Shown in pieces: positions 10,001 to 18,426 of a DNA stretch of 21,504 nucleotides. Both the position numbers and the translations under genes were made by a program. Positions within the stretch are counted from its first letter, which is position 1, and each line of letters begins with the position of its first letter. This stretch comes from Protostelium mycophagum (lineage: Eukaryota; Evosea; Variosea; Protosteliida; Protosteliaceae): contig MZNV01001854.1 in NCBI GenBank assembly GCA_002081555.1, forward strand, positions 1 to 21,504, given 5' to 3'. Below the pieces are notes generated by a model that worked only from the letters and a program-made list of their open reading frames with translations, was not told the DNA's origin and ran no database searches.

Positions 10001-13000
10001 TTGCCGTTGTAGATGAGATGACGTACCTTCTCGGGGGTGGCGAACAGGGTGTCTGACACCAATTGTGAGATGTGCTCTAGGTTTAATCTGTTCAAATTTA
10101 TATTTACTATGGCTCTTCTATCCTCTATCTGCCTTATCGTGATAGACAGAGGGTGTGCCTCATCCACCTGTGAAATTTCAGTGAGATTTCAAACATTTCT
10201 GTATCACGTGACGGAGATATTTCTCCGAAAATTGAAGAAAATTTCTCGGAAAAGATGACGTACTTCATTGTCTCGGAAGGCACCTATTAACATGAGGTAA
10301 CTGACTCTACTGTTCATAACAATAGTTTCCATCAGAGACATTGTAGACGGGTCCGACCACTGCGAAATGTCAGTGAAATTTCGTGATGATCACGGGGATG
10401 TCACCTGGAGGTCATCTAAAAATACGACGAGAGGGTGGGAGGGCTGGGCTAAAGCGGTGATAAAGTCGATGAAAATGGCGCGAAACCTGATCGCGTGTTC
10501 ACTCGGTCCTAAAACGGGGAGAGAGGGTTGGTGGCCTATAATTAGCTCCACTACAACGAGTCACTCAATTGAAGAGGTATTTGAAAACCACAACAGTTGT
10601 ATTCTTGATAAAAGAAACTGTAAGCGAAATGAAGATGCAAATAATGACCTTCCGGTATGACGTCTACAATAGCTTGCCCCCTCTGGTTCAAATGTTTGAG
10701 CAGGGTCTCCCGCCAATACCTACGATTTTCAGCGAAATTTCCCGTCAAATTCCAGGTCTCACTTGATTCTGTCTTCTGATTCCTGGAACAGGTCAGTCAC
10801 GACATCACACATTGCATCATGAGATATCTTACCGAGAGAATGATCTTGACCATCTGCTGGAATGCTTGTACTAGCGAACTGTATGGCACTCCTCTGGCAA
10901 ATTGGTCCACCTTTTCATGGTAAATATAATATCCTCAGAGCTTTTGCATTTCTCAAGTGCAACCAAAAGTAATCTGTGATGCAAAGCGGACGAGCAGTAA
11001 ATGACTATGGACATCGACAGCCACAAAGCACAAATGGACTTGCACAATACAAGTGAATTAGCTTTCTGAAATTGTGCGCGGCCCATAATTGTGATTTAAA
11101 AAGCTTGAGATTGAAAGAAACATAGAAGCTCACTCACTTTTCCGGAAATAAAATAACCACCGTCTCGCACTAACGGTTTGTGGATCTCGTTGATTAACGA
11201 GGTCTTACCGATACCACTGTATCCTGAAAATACGTGAATTTTCATCGAAATTTCGGAAGTTACCTGCCACGAGGACCAAGTGATTGGGTATCTATTTTCG
11301 AGTCAATTTTCCCGCCAAAATTATATTAGGGTTTTTGAACGTCTACAACGAGAAGAACTCGACCAACTACAACTGACCTGCCCTGAAGTGACCTCCTCAA
11401 ACGTGTGAAGCAAAATGTTAATCTCTTTCTCTCTGCCGTATAATTTCTGGCTTATTTGGAATGCGCTCTGTACATCATATCTACCGATCTACAACGGTCA
11501 TCTCCCACCAAATTTTTTCGAATGAAATCTCTCAGAAAATTCGCATCAGAATACGACTCCCCACCTCAAAATCAGGCACACCCCCAGCGGTGACGATTTC
11601 CACACATTTTTGCATGTCCATTTTCATTCCGTATGTGCTCTGGTACCTGTCTTCCGCGCTTTTAGACAGTAGTTTCAAAATTAAATTTGAAACGGCAGGG
11701 GGGACACGCTCGTTTACAACGTGAGGACTGACGGGGATCTTTGCGATGTGGGCGTAGAACAATTTGGCACCATCGGTGCCCGCGAAGGGGACGATACCGG
11801 TGACCATCTACAATGGTCAGAATTTTGGCGGGAAAAGATGGATGAAAATTGGCGGAAAAATAAATACCTGGTAGAATAATACTCCAAGAGTGTAATAATC
11901 TGTACGGTAATCTACATCCTATGAAGTTTCAGAGAAAGTTCATTGGAAAATCACGGATTTTTCCTGACCTTATTCATCCTCCCAGTCTGTTCTGTGAAAT
12001 TTCAGCGAATTTTCTGTGAAATTTCCGCTCACCTGGTGATATCCATTCGTAATGCCCGGCAAATTTCCGAACGTAAACGGCCGATGCCAGTTGTTTACTG
12101 AGCACAGATGCAAGTGAAAAGTCTATATACCTTACATCTGCTGTGTTTCTATTGACAAGGACATGCCTGGGTATGAGTTGTTGGTGCATCACCCCGTTCT
12201 GGTGGATCAAACCGAGGCCTTGAAATTTCAATGAAAATTCGATCATCAAGAATTTTCAAGTCGAATGGCTCTTGAACTTGTTGCATAGGAATAAAAATCG
12301 TGATATAACAAAGTGTAGATTACCTTCAATCATTTGAATCCCAATACGCAAGAATTCTTCGGTACTGAAGATCTCCTTCTGTTCCTTCACGTTAAAAACA
12401 CGGTAACAACCGAGTCGCTTAACGCGACCATCAATACGAAACTCACCTTTTGAAAAATGTGGTGGAGAGAAACACCGTGGAATTCTTCCATCACTAAAAC
12501 CTGAATGTTTTATTTTATATTTCCTGGAAATCTTGCTTTACCTGAGTTTTCCTGTATTTTATGATCTAAAAATAGATCAGTCATCATGAAACTCCATTGA
12601 AATTTCACCTTGTAACATTGTATCACGTAAGGGTTTTTATTGAGGCGATTTGCAAACTCAAATTCTCTAGCGTACTTGTTGAACATCCTTCTGTTTGCTT
12701 CTAATGGTGTCTTAACGGCTACAGATGTGGTGGATGCTGTGTCAAAAGCTCTGTGCACTACGCTGTGCTTTCCTGTGTAGGTGCAGCCCATCACCTTGGA
12801 TCAACATCAGAATGATGATTCGTTCCATAAAGAACAAGTGATTTTGAGATGGGGTGATGCGCAATTCCAATTTAATAGAGAAAACTCGATTAGCGAAGAG
12901 ATCAGAGTCTTCAACCACCACCTCTTTGCCCTCTTTATACAAATCGATGCGAAAAATTGGAAAGTGTCAATCCAATAAATCATCAGAACATAAAGAGATC

Positions 13001-13424
13001 GTTCTGGACGAAACACCAACCTCGAAATCACCGTCTGCATGGACGTCGGAGGCAGGATTTGTGCTCCCCTCTCCTCTGCTATTGCTGCTATCATTTGTAA
13101 AGGTATCAGACCGTGAAGAGACTGTCGGGTTTTCATTTCGCGCAGGCATCCTCTGTTCAGATCATGAGAAAATGGAAGATGGATGATGGAAACTGATGAA
13201 AACCAGAGGTCCAACCGGCTAATTTAATTTCGATATACCTCTTGATGCAGGAGGACGCCTTCTGGATATGGCTGCTCTGGTGAGCGTGAGTTTTTCCGAG
13301 ATTCCGGTGATTTGATACAGATCTTCCTTAGCAACCGAAATAAAATAAAACTAATTTTAATCCGTCTGCTTAGAAACAACCAAAATGTTTTGACAGCCTC
13401 CTCGTTGTAGTTGCCCAACACCAT
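3357..13424 (-). CDS. Giant hybrid histidine kinase (pseudokinase - AAA ATPase - helical repeats - GAF - HisKA - HATPase - receiver)
   Basis: One minus-strand gene of roughly 2,000 residues (estimate) in about 35 short exons. The order of domains matches the protein-kinase/ATPase/GAF hybrid histidine kinases known from fungi (Chk1/Mak2-3 type, group X) and amoebae. In such proteins the HisKA His is autophosphorylated, the phosphate passes to the receiver Asp, then to an Hpt protein and a response regulator; the input is often oxidative or environmental stress. Domain coordinates are given in separate entries. The start chosen (13424) opens a frame MVLGNYNEEAVKTFW that joins in phase across an intron (13238-13153) to an exon with a Ser/Asn-rich stretch (13152 downwards). 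The junction from there into the kinase-like domain near 12792 is unresolved, and a start at 13149 or elsewhere is possible. No membrane segment is visible, so it is probably cytosolic. Introns carry recurrent motifs (see findings). No reason to split the locus into two genes was found: exon phases run on through 12.6-9.8 kb and 6.0-3.4 kb. Confidence 0.88.
3926..3936 (-). repeat. C11 homopolymer inside the coding linker
   Basis: Eleven G on the plus strand encode Ala-Pro-Pro-Pro on the minus strand just before the receiver domain. The run is a likely site of length variation; the reading frame is open with 11 bases. Confidence 0.8.
4115..4204. repeat. MITE-like 90-bp inverted-repeat element in a kinase intron
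   Basis: Perfect 20-base inverted repeats at 4115-4134 and 4185-4204. Each arm also contains the self-complementary GCGGTAATTACCGC. The interior has further partial copies (GCGGTAGGAGTTGCGGAG). It lies within the intron 4238-4033. No clear target-site duplication was seen. Confidence 0.7.
4239..5603 (-). other. Kinase module: HisKA dimerisation and HATPase catalytic domains
   Basis: Exon 5460-5603 carries the H box CHELRNPLNGI; the phospho-accepting His codon is 5559-5561. Exon ~5110-5305 completes the dimerisation helices. The ATPase part comprises 4902-5009, 4807-4852 (N box NIISNSVKF), 4412-4562 (D box VKDSGIGL and F box FKPFSQAN) and 4239-4324 (G box YGGSGLGL). All four boxes look intact, so histidine-kinase activity is expected. 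Confidence 0.9.
5731..6507 (-). other. Kinase module: GAF domain
   Basis: The segment MSLEQLLDTMMKMIIENSGA..GIFVL (6507-6340) opens the domain. It is followed by a short exon with VDTIRAISLASIPGNYPHSI ending in ARTKET, then, after a 150-base intron, exon 5731-5981 with SVLCAPIVRNNAIKGCIYLE, the typical GAF core. GAF domains bind small ligands or sense redox state; no cofactor-specific residues can be assigned here. Confidence 0.8.
6666..9209 (-). other. Kinase module: helical-repeat (TPR-like) region
   Basis: Starts with HLNIGRLLISSGEISED after an acceptor TTGTAG at about 9210, then ARKAKQSSAFSSGQNYAS. It continues through exons such as CYFAFAWASHWTMPL (about 8110), ETRKLGIFVPGLLQLDC (about 8290), 7439-7671 (NGNDPLVMSGYYYGKVA), and YAKMHLEEAYFLYRDW..AKVKQL (about 6810-6730). 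These match the conserved helical linker between ATPase and GAF in this hybrid-kinase family. Several exon junctions between 8.9 and 7.7 kb were not resolved. Confidence 0.7.
9246..11467 (-). other. Kinase module: P-loop AAA-like ATPase region
   Basis: Exons include 11378-11467 (QKLYGREKEI, the family entry motif), 11264-11291 and 11138-11223 (Walker A GYSGIGKTS, split by an intron after its first codon position), 10833-10910, 10763-10782, 10649-10719, 10405-10550 (Walker B VVFLDDLQ), 10264-10359, 10027-10167, 9775-9965 (EKTQGNPFFVVQFL), about 9430-9690, and about 9246-9346 (LHDRVQQAAYEM, a signature of these proteins). Both Walker motifs look intact, so nucleotide binding is expected. This ATPase region resembles STAND-type signalling ATPases. 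The intron at 11137-10911 is longer (227 bases) and holds a meaningless open frame. Confidence 0.82.
11565..12792 (-). other. Kinase module: Ser/Thr-kinase-like domain lacking catalytic residues (pseudokinase)
   Basis: Exons 12609-~12792, 12447-12500, ~12324-12380, 12033-12218, 11969-11991, 11868-11918, 11565-11807. The N-lobe has YTGKHSVVHRAFD as a degenerate Gly-rich loop and VAVK with the usual ATP-anchoring Lys. The catalytic loop, normally HRDxxxxN, reads HQQLIPRH: both the base Asp and the metal-binding Asn are replaced. DFG reads DFS. The C-lobe keeps the conserved EQTGRMNK and DVDYRTDYYTLGV segments typical of this hybrid-kinase family. It probably acts as a regulatory or scaffold domain rather than a kinase. 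Confidence 0.82.
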
Positions 13425-13453
13425 TCATCACTTACGTTATGTACAGTGGGAGG

Positions 13454-13469
13454 GATGTCACGTGACATC
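13454..13469. promoter_or_regulatory. 16-bp perfect palindrome with CACGTG core (E-box)
   Basis: GATGTCACGTGACATC reads the same on both strands. It lies 30 bases upstream of the proposed kinase start and 120 bases downstream of the RRP41 stop, in a 168-base gap. CACGTG is the classic site for bHLH/Cbf1-like factors. Function is inferred from position only. Confidence 0.5.
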
Positions 13470-13533
13470 ATGCAACTTGCATTATGTTGATCAGGAGCAC
13501 ATCATGATTTGTATCAAATGTTGGATTGGATTT

Positions 13534-13539
13534 TTTAAT
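13534..13539 (-). terminator. ATTAAA, probable polyadenylation signal of RRP41
   Basis: Minus-strand ATTAAA variant about 54 bases after the RRP41 stop; no AATAAA is present in the gap. Confidence 0.45.
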
Positions 13540-13592
13540 CACGGAAGATCTGCAAATATAGACATGGAAAACCGGAGATAGACAATACTGCT

Positions 13593-14704
13593 TTATGAAT
13601 TCCTGCTCGCCGCCAATCTTCTTGTGTGCTTCATGACCTCTTCTGAAAGTACCTTGTGTATCGCTTTGCATCCTTCCACAGCCAGTGCCAGTACCTGTTG
13701 TTGTCACTTTGATGAAATGTAGATGATGAGAAGAACATTGTTGAGTCTGGACATCTAAAGGTGAAAATATATTTTACCTGTTCAAAGGTATCGATGGGTA
13801 ATTTTGAGTCCATTTGAAGCATGGCGATGGTTTCACTCTGCGGTAAGAGAGCCAGTGGTACATCAGGACCACCAGCAGAGTCCTCTATATAGTTAAGATC
13901 TAATATCGGAACACCTTCTATGCATCCTGCAGCACAAGCACAGACAAAATCCTTCATCGCGATTCCTGCAGATGTCATTTGTGAATGTAATGTACATGCA
14001 ATAATATTCTCTGTATCGCACCTGCGTCGATGAGGGCTAATGTCGCTGCATTTATACTGGCACATCTGATGTAATTTAATTTCAAAATATAGTATTTCAT
14101 TATAATAATGGCATCGTGTGACATATCCAACCTTGTGCCACCATCAGCTTGCAAGACTTGGACGTATATATCGATCTGAGAGCGAGGAAATAATGTAGTT
14201 ACGATCACACTTTCAAATGTCTTCTTTATGATCAAAGAGATCTCGGCAGAACGTCTGATCATTGTGAGATAACGTGGTTATGCTCCACAGAATAAAATAT
14301 GGTCATGATTAACAATAAGAGAACGCACCTGTCTCCCTTCGTCTTCTTCTTTCTTTCTCCAGTGCTGAAAGTCGCCATGCTGTATTCACAATTGATAATA
14401 GCCCTATCGTGCAGAGCTTTTGATTTGTTTCCCACCTGCACAGAAATCATGATATGATCGAAAATATATGAATCTTTCACGCCTAAAACTCACATCACGA
14501 GGGCCATAAACCGCCGCGATGACTTTTGTGTTTCCTTGTTCAAAGTAGGCAGAGCCATTCGCCCTGCTGAAGATTCCCATCTGGCATCTGATCCTTCTTA
14601 ATTCTTCTGCTCTTCTTCCATCTATTCTGAGCCCCTCAGGTGTCAAATACTCGATCTTAGACTGTGTCCATTGAGAAAAAATGAAACTCAACACTCCTCA
14701 CCAT
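13593..14704 (-). CDS. RRP41: Exosome complex core subunit RRP41 (RNase PH family)
   Basis: Seven exons (minus): 14702-14704, 14494-14661, 14329-14435, 14132-14254, 14022-14065, 13778-13965, 13593-13694; 244 residues with all phases closing, almost exactly the usual length of RRP41/EXOSC4 (about 245). Hallmarks: EGLRIDGRRAEELRRI, GSAYFEQGNTKVIAAVYGP, ATFSTGERKKK, FPRSQIDIYVQVLQADGG, DFVCACAAG, SAGGPDVPLALLP. RRP41 pairs with RRP45 in the nine-subunit ring that threads RNA to RRP44 for 3'-5' decay and processing in nucleus and cytoplasm. The start codon is a three-base exon followed directly by a GTGAG donor, giving MSKIEYLTPEG. The upstream frame stays open to 14893, so an N-terminal extension cannot be excluded but would be atypical for the family. 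It is divergent from the gene at 14951. Confidence 0.94.
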
Positions 14705-14950
14705 CTCGATGTGATAATCAAGAAAAATGAAGATCACCCGGGTAATTATTCCAGAATTTATCCTATGATTCAGAAAGCCAAAACACTGCACAAATTCATT
14801 GAGACATTCGTCTTTATTTTGAATTCCTTTGGACAAAAGAGATTCGTAGGTCTGTTGGTTTCTTCGGCCAAAGATCAAGATTCCTGTGAACATCTCGGGA
14901 AATTATCTGTTTAAAATACCAAAATAATTCACACCAGAGGCTGAGCATCC

Positions 14951-15911
14951 ATGGAGGTCCTACAATTTGCTGGGCTTCAGAACGCAGAGTTAGACCTACA
15001 GATCGCCTGTCTAGAACAGGCTGAGATGCAGATCGAAGCAATGTTGCAGTCTCTATCAATCCAACGAGCACGACTTGAAGCACAAATGTCACACCAGAAA
15101 CCAATCATCATAATACAACCACATCTCCAGCTTGAGAGGCCCCGGAGGGCCTCCCTCACACTCAGGCTCGCTGCTGTTTCATCTCTTTCAGCTGTCCCCG
15201 TATCACAAAGCACCGCAGAGCAGTTGACGCCGAGAACATTAGAGCCACATCACTTTGAATCAACCGCAGACTGTGCTGTAAATGAAACGACTCTGAGCCC
15301 GGCGCGGCAGAAAAGACACACCCAGGGTGCTTCTTTTTTCGAAAATTTGAAAGAGGAGCTTCAAGCCGAAGCTGACGGTATGTACAGACGATTTTGTACA
15401 CGAATAATGACGTATTAACAGCTGAATCGACGAGGTTAAGTGTTCCAACACTTGAAGTACCCACTTTAATGTCAAGCCCTCGCAAAAACACGAGAGGTGC
15501 GTGGATGTCAACAATTTACAACTCAAATTTTCCAGTAAACAAGAGGAGCTCAAAGAGGATGAGCAGAGGTGATTGGATGCACGCTCTTGTGAATGGGGCC
15601 GAAGAAACCCTGCAAGGTGATCTTGACTCCACAACAAATGAAAAGATCTCGATGAGCCATATTTTGGTAATTAAATTTATTTTCTTTAAAAAAGAAAATT
15701 TAGTTCATCATAAACATTTATTACGAGCAGCATAATCCCAAGAAGCACATGATGGCAAGACGAGTGAAGAGACCGACAGCCGTCCGGTCCAGAACAGGTC
15801 CTAAGAGTCCACGTCTATCCCTCCACTGTGAGAGTTTTCACATTTTATCAAGATTAAATGTGAATAATTATTTTAATTTGAAAAACGAGCATAGAAATAA
15901 ATTTTCCAGAG
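14951..15911 (+). CDS. Unknown basic protein with N-terminal coiled coil
   Basis: Proposed exons 14951-15377, 15422-15496, 15536-15666, 15731-15827 and the first bases of 15910 on; about 243 residues. The N-terminus (ELDLQIACLEQAEMQIEAML) has heptad-like hydrophobic spacing suggesting a coiled coil. The rest is Ser/Thr/Pro-rich with basic clusters: SPRKNTR, NKRSSKRMSRGDW, and HNPKKHMMARRVKRP near the end, plausible nuclear-localisation or nucleic-acid/chromatin-binding segments. No family recognised. The last intron would create the stop TAG across the junction (T at 15827 joined to AG at 15910-15911); without that intron the frame runs on past the AATAAA. Exact 3' structure is therefore uncertain. 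It is divergent from RRP41 with about 246 bases between starts. Confidence 0.6.
15896..15901 (+). terminator. AATAAA near the 3' end of the basic coiled-coil gene
   Basis: Plus-strand AATAAA, but located inside the proposed last intron and 13 bases before its acceptor. It may be used for a shorter transcript or be a chance match. Confidence 0.35.
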
Positions 15912-15921
15912 CGGTTGTCTG

Positions 15922-15927
15922 TTTATT
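15922..15927 (-). terminator. AATAAA overlapping the stop codon of the LDS-like gene
   Basis: Minus-strand AATAAA whose TAA (15923-15925) is also the stop codon of the membrane-protein gene, implying a very short 3' UTR. Confidence 0.55.
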
Positions 15928-16965
15928 TCTGGTGTGGTTTTTCCTCCAAATCCCCGATGAGGTCTTTCTTCTGGTATAACACGTCATCAAAGAGATCAGC
16001 TGCGGCAGCCTGCGCCAGACCACCGATGAACGGACCGACAAGTGGCACGGACATCAATAAAGTGAATGGCACAGAGAAACCTAAGAGAGGAAATTTTCTG
16101 GCGCGCATCCACCTCTTCTCGTCGGCGTATCTCATGCCGCAGCAATCTGAAGTGTATACAGACAGAAGGTTGTATCCTGTGATGGTGTCATCTCAATGTA
16201 CAGAGTGATGTGAAGAAGGGTGATCCTGATTTGATCATACGACTCACCAAGACGATCTGCGACAAGTAGGGTCTGGCCGGAGAAAGCGAGGGCGGGGCCT
16301 AAGAAGGGGATGGCTGAGAGGGCGGCCAAACCAAGAGTGTACTTGGAGAAATGCCAAGAGGATCTGAGGTCATCTGTGGTTTCTGCGAACCAGCCCTTGT
16401 TAACTTGTGTTCTGGCCTTGTGCATGGCAGAGAGCTCTGCGCTTAGTGCTGGATTCTTTGTGGATAGTTCAACCTGTTGTTACATGAGCTCATGCTGGAA
16501 GACAAAAGAGTACACTTACAAAAAAGAGTTGGCTGCCCATCTTCACTAATTTCTTGTTGAGATTAGTTGCCCAAAAGGGGATCAGGGTAAGTAGTTGAAT
16601 GGCGAGGCCTGGGAACACGAGAACAATGGGAAAGCAGGCAATGATCAATATGATGGCCACAATGTACATTGGAACCAAAATCTTGAAGAAAGACTTTGCC
16701 CATTTCACTATTACAATTAGATTAGAAAAAAGGTTTCCTCTGCACTTACAATAAACGGCTTGGACCTGGTCGTTCGATATGGAGTGCTTAACTCCTTTGA
16801 TGGCACTGGTGAATCCTGGAAACTGCTTCAATATTCCTTCTCATCTCAGCGCTGCCTCTAACCTGCCAATACCTCTGCGGCTTTCGGAGAAGCACCCTGC
16901 TTCAATACTTCGAATTGATCTGCGGCCTTGTCCTTCATTTCATCGATCTTGCGTGTGGCGTCCAT
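15923..16965 (-). CDS. LDS/RRT8/EI24-like multi-pass membrane protein
   Basis: Five exons (minus): 16873-16965, 16750-16822, 16520-16707, 16248-16473, 15923-16146; 267 residues, all phases closing. The charged N-terminus MDATRKIDEMKDKAADQFEV may form an amphipathic helix. Strong hydrophobic segments follow: MYIVAIILIIACFPIVLVFP, then two related ones with the pattern S-I/V-P-x-x-G-P (LSAIPFLGPALAFSG and LLMSVPLVGPFIGGLAQA). This pattern recalls the fungal LDS1/LDS2/RRT8 proteins (lipid droplets, spore wall) and the wider EI24/CysZ group. Family assignment is by memory of the motif and moderate. It is tail-to-tail with the basic coiled-coil gene, 11 bases apart by stop codons, and divergent from the secreted-protein gene at 17423. 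Confidence 0.72.
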
Positions 16966-17422
16966 TGTGTGTTGTGTCATTGGTCGTGGGTGAGTGCGGC
17001 GAGATTTGATCTGATGATGTATTTTCGTTTCGGAAATTTCTCAGGTTAACTGGGGGAAACCGAAAAGTGCCGGCACACTGTGTCATCCACATGAAGACGT
17101 TACTTCTTTCGAAGAGAGCAGGGTTTCGGTGATGACGAAGTGAATCAGTGCTCATGATCAATGGGTACAAAAACAAAATTTGTGCATCTGCGCGATCAAG
17201 CCACAATGCTTGCTTGACGTCAAAAATGAAGAATTGAACATTTTGATTAACTTGGGGCTCTGCAGAACAGAAATGGATTTAGAGGTGTTTCTTCCACCGG
17301 ATGGGGATATGAGTATTGCGGTTCTTCCGCTTTGTGGGTGGGCGTCCAAGCTCCGGAAGGAATGTTCTGGCTCTCTGCTTCATCATTCGAACCACGCTCA
17401 GCAGTTCACCACACACAACATC
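16966..17422. promoter_or_regulatory. Divergent intergenic region between membrane-protein and secreted-protein genes
   Basis: 457 bases between two divergent start codons, presumably holding both promoters. Open frames here (for example 16940-17206 minus and 17180-17563 plus) overlap the real first exons in other frames and have no family resemblance. No TATA box or repeated element stood out. Confidence 0.5.
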
Positions 17423-18264
17423 ATGAAGTACCACGCAATATTTATCACTATGATGGCTTTTGGTTTGGCCATACAGATGTCAGACGCACAGCTTCTCGGT
17501 GGCTTACTCGGCGGCAACGGTTCAAATGGAGGTAAAACCTTGGTATCTCGCATGTTAAATTGACATTGGACACAAGGTCTCTTGGGAGGCAAAGGAATCG
17601 CCGTATCAGCCGCTTACGCCACAAAAGTGCATGTACATGCCAACATCGCCGCAAACATTGCTATAGATTTACCTACAAGAGGCGGTCTACTTGCTCCCAT
17701 CACCGGGCTTCTTGGTGGTATGTACTACAATCATTCTCTTTCATCTCTGATCAAGAAATCTAGGAGTCTTATCTTTGGGTCAACTGTCAAACAGTGTTCC
17801 TTCCTCTGCTACGGTCCTTACCGTGAAGGCTTGCGTGGATTTAGACGTCACTGTTGGTATCGTTGCCGATATTGACATTAGCTTGAACTTACCCTCCAAC
17901 TGCAAACTTCTCACTACCACATCGCTGATCGGTGCAAGCGTCAAGGTTACATTCTAACCATGTATATAGACATCTAATGCTTATAGGTCGGCCTGAACAT
18001 TGATATCTCTGTTGATGTTGCTGCCAGTGTATCTCTTGTTACACCTCTTCTCAGCGGCCTCAATGGACAAATCGGTCTCCTCAAAATCAACAAGGTATAG
18101 TAATTCCCTGAAGACGGAGTCTTAAGCTGAAAATCAAACAGGATAAGACTTACACCCCCATCCCTTCCGTGTACGATGCTAACAGTGGAAGACTCGCTGC
18201 TGACTTGACGGCTTACGGTGCAGTGGGAACTTTTGTTTTTGTTCAAATCGACCTCAACATCTAA
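17423..18264 (+). CDS. Secreted, Gly- and beta-rich protein of unknown family
   Basis: Five exons: 17423-17531, 17577-17717, 17764-17945, 17987-18094, 18142-18264; 220 residues with all phases closing. A signal peptide (MKYHAIFITMMAFGLAIQ) should be cleaved after SDA. The mature start QLLGGLLGGNGSNGG is glycine-rich. The rest alternates hydrophobic and small residues (ANIAANIAIDLP, VTVGIVADIDISLNLP, GLNIDISVDVAASVSL), suggesting two or three related beta-rich units. Only two Cys are seen after the signal peptide (KACVD and SNCKL), possibly one disulfide. No transmembrane segment other than the signal is obvious. I recognise no family; a secreted adhesion, matrix or lipid-binding protein is possible but unsupported. 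The signal peptide and clean splice structure make the gene itself convincing. Confidence 0.82.
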
Positions 18265-18277
18265 GAACAATGTTTGT

Positions 18278-18283
18278 AATAAA
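18278..18283 (+). terminator. AATAAA polyadenylation signal of the secreted-protein gene
   Basis: Plus-strand AATAAA 14 bases after the stop codon. Confidence 0.75.
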
Positions 18284-18426
18284 ACTGTATGAATACCTTG
18301 TACACTATTTGAATTCTGGTATTAGCGTGACATCACGCTGACATTTGCACAAACTCCTCCGTTCCCTGTCAGGATTCACCCGATTATCCGCTTGTTGATA
18401 CAACACACATCGAACAACATTTGAAC

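Noticed and set aside
10871-11086. Minus-strand 71-codon frame within the kinase gene
   Set aside because: It falls mostly in the 227-base intron 11137-10911; flanking exons join in phase without it.
14657-14914. Overlapping frames on both strands between RRP41 and the next gene
   Set aside because: No family resemblance; the region fits a divergent promoter and 5' UTRs. An N-terminal extension of RRP41 is noted but not called.
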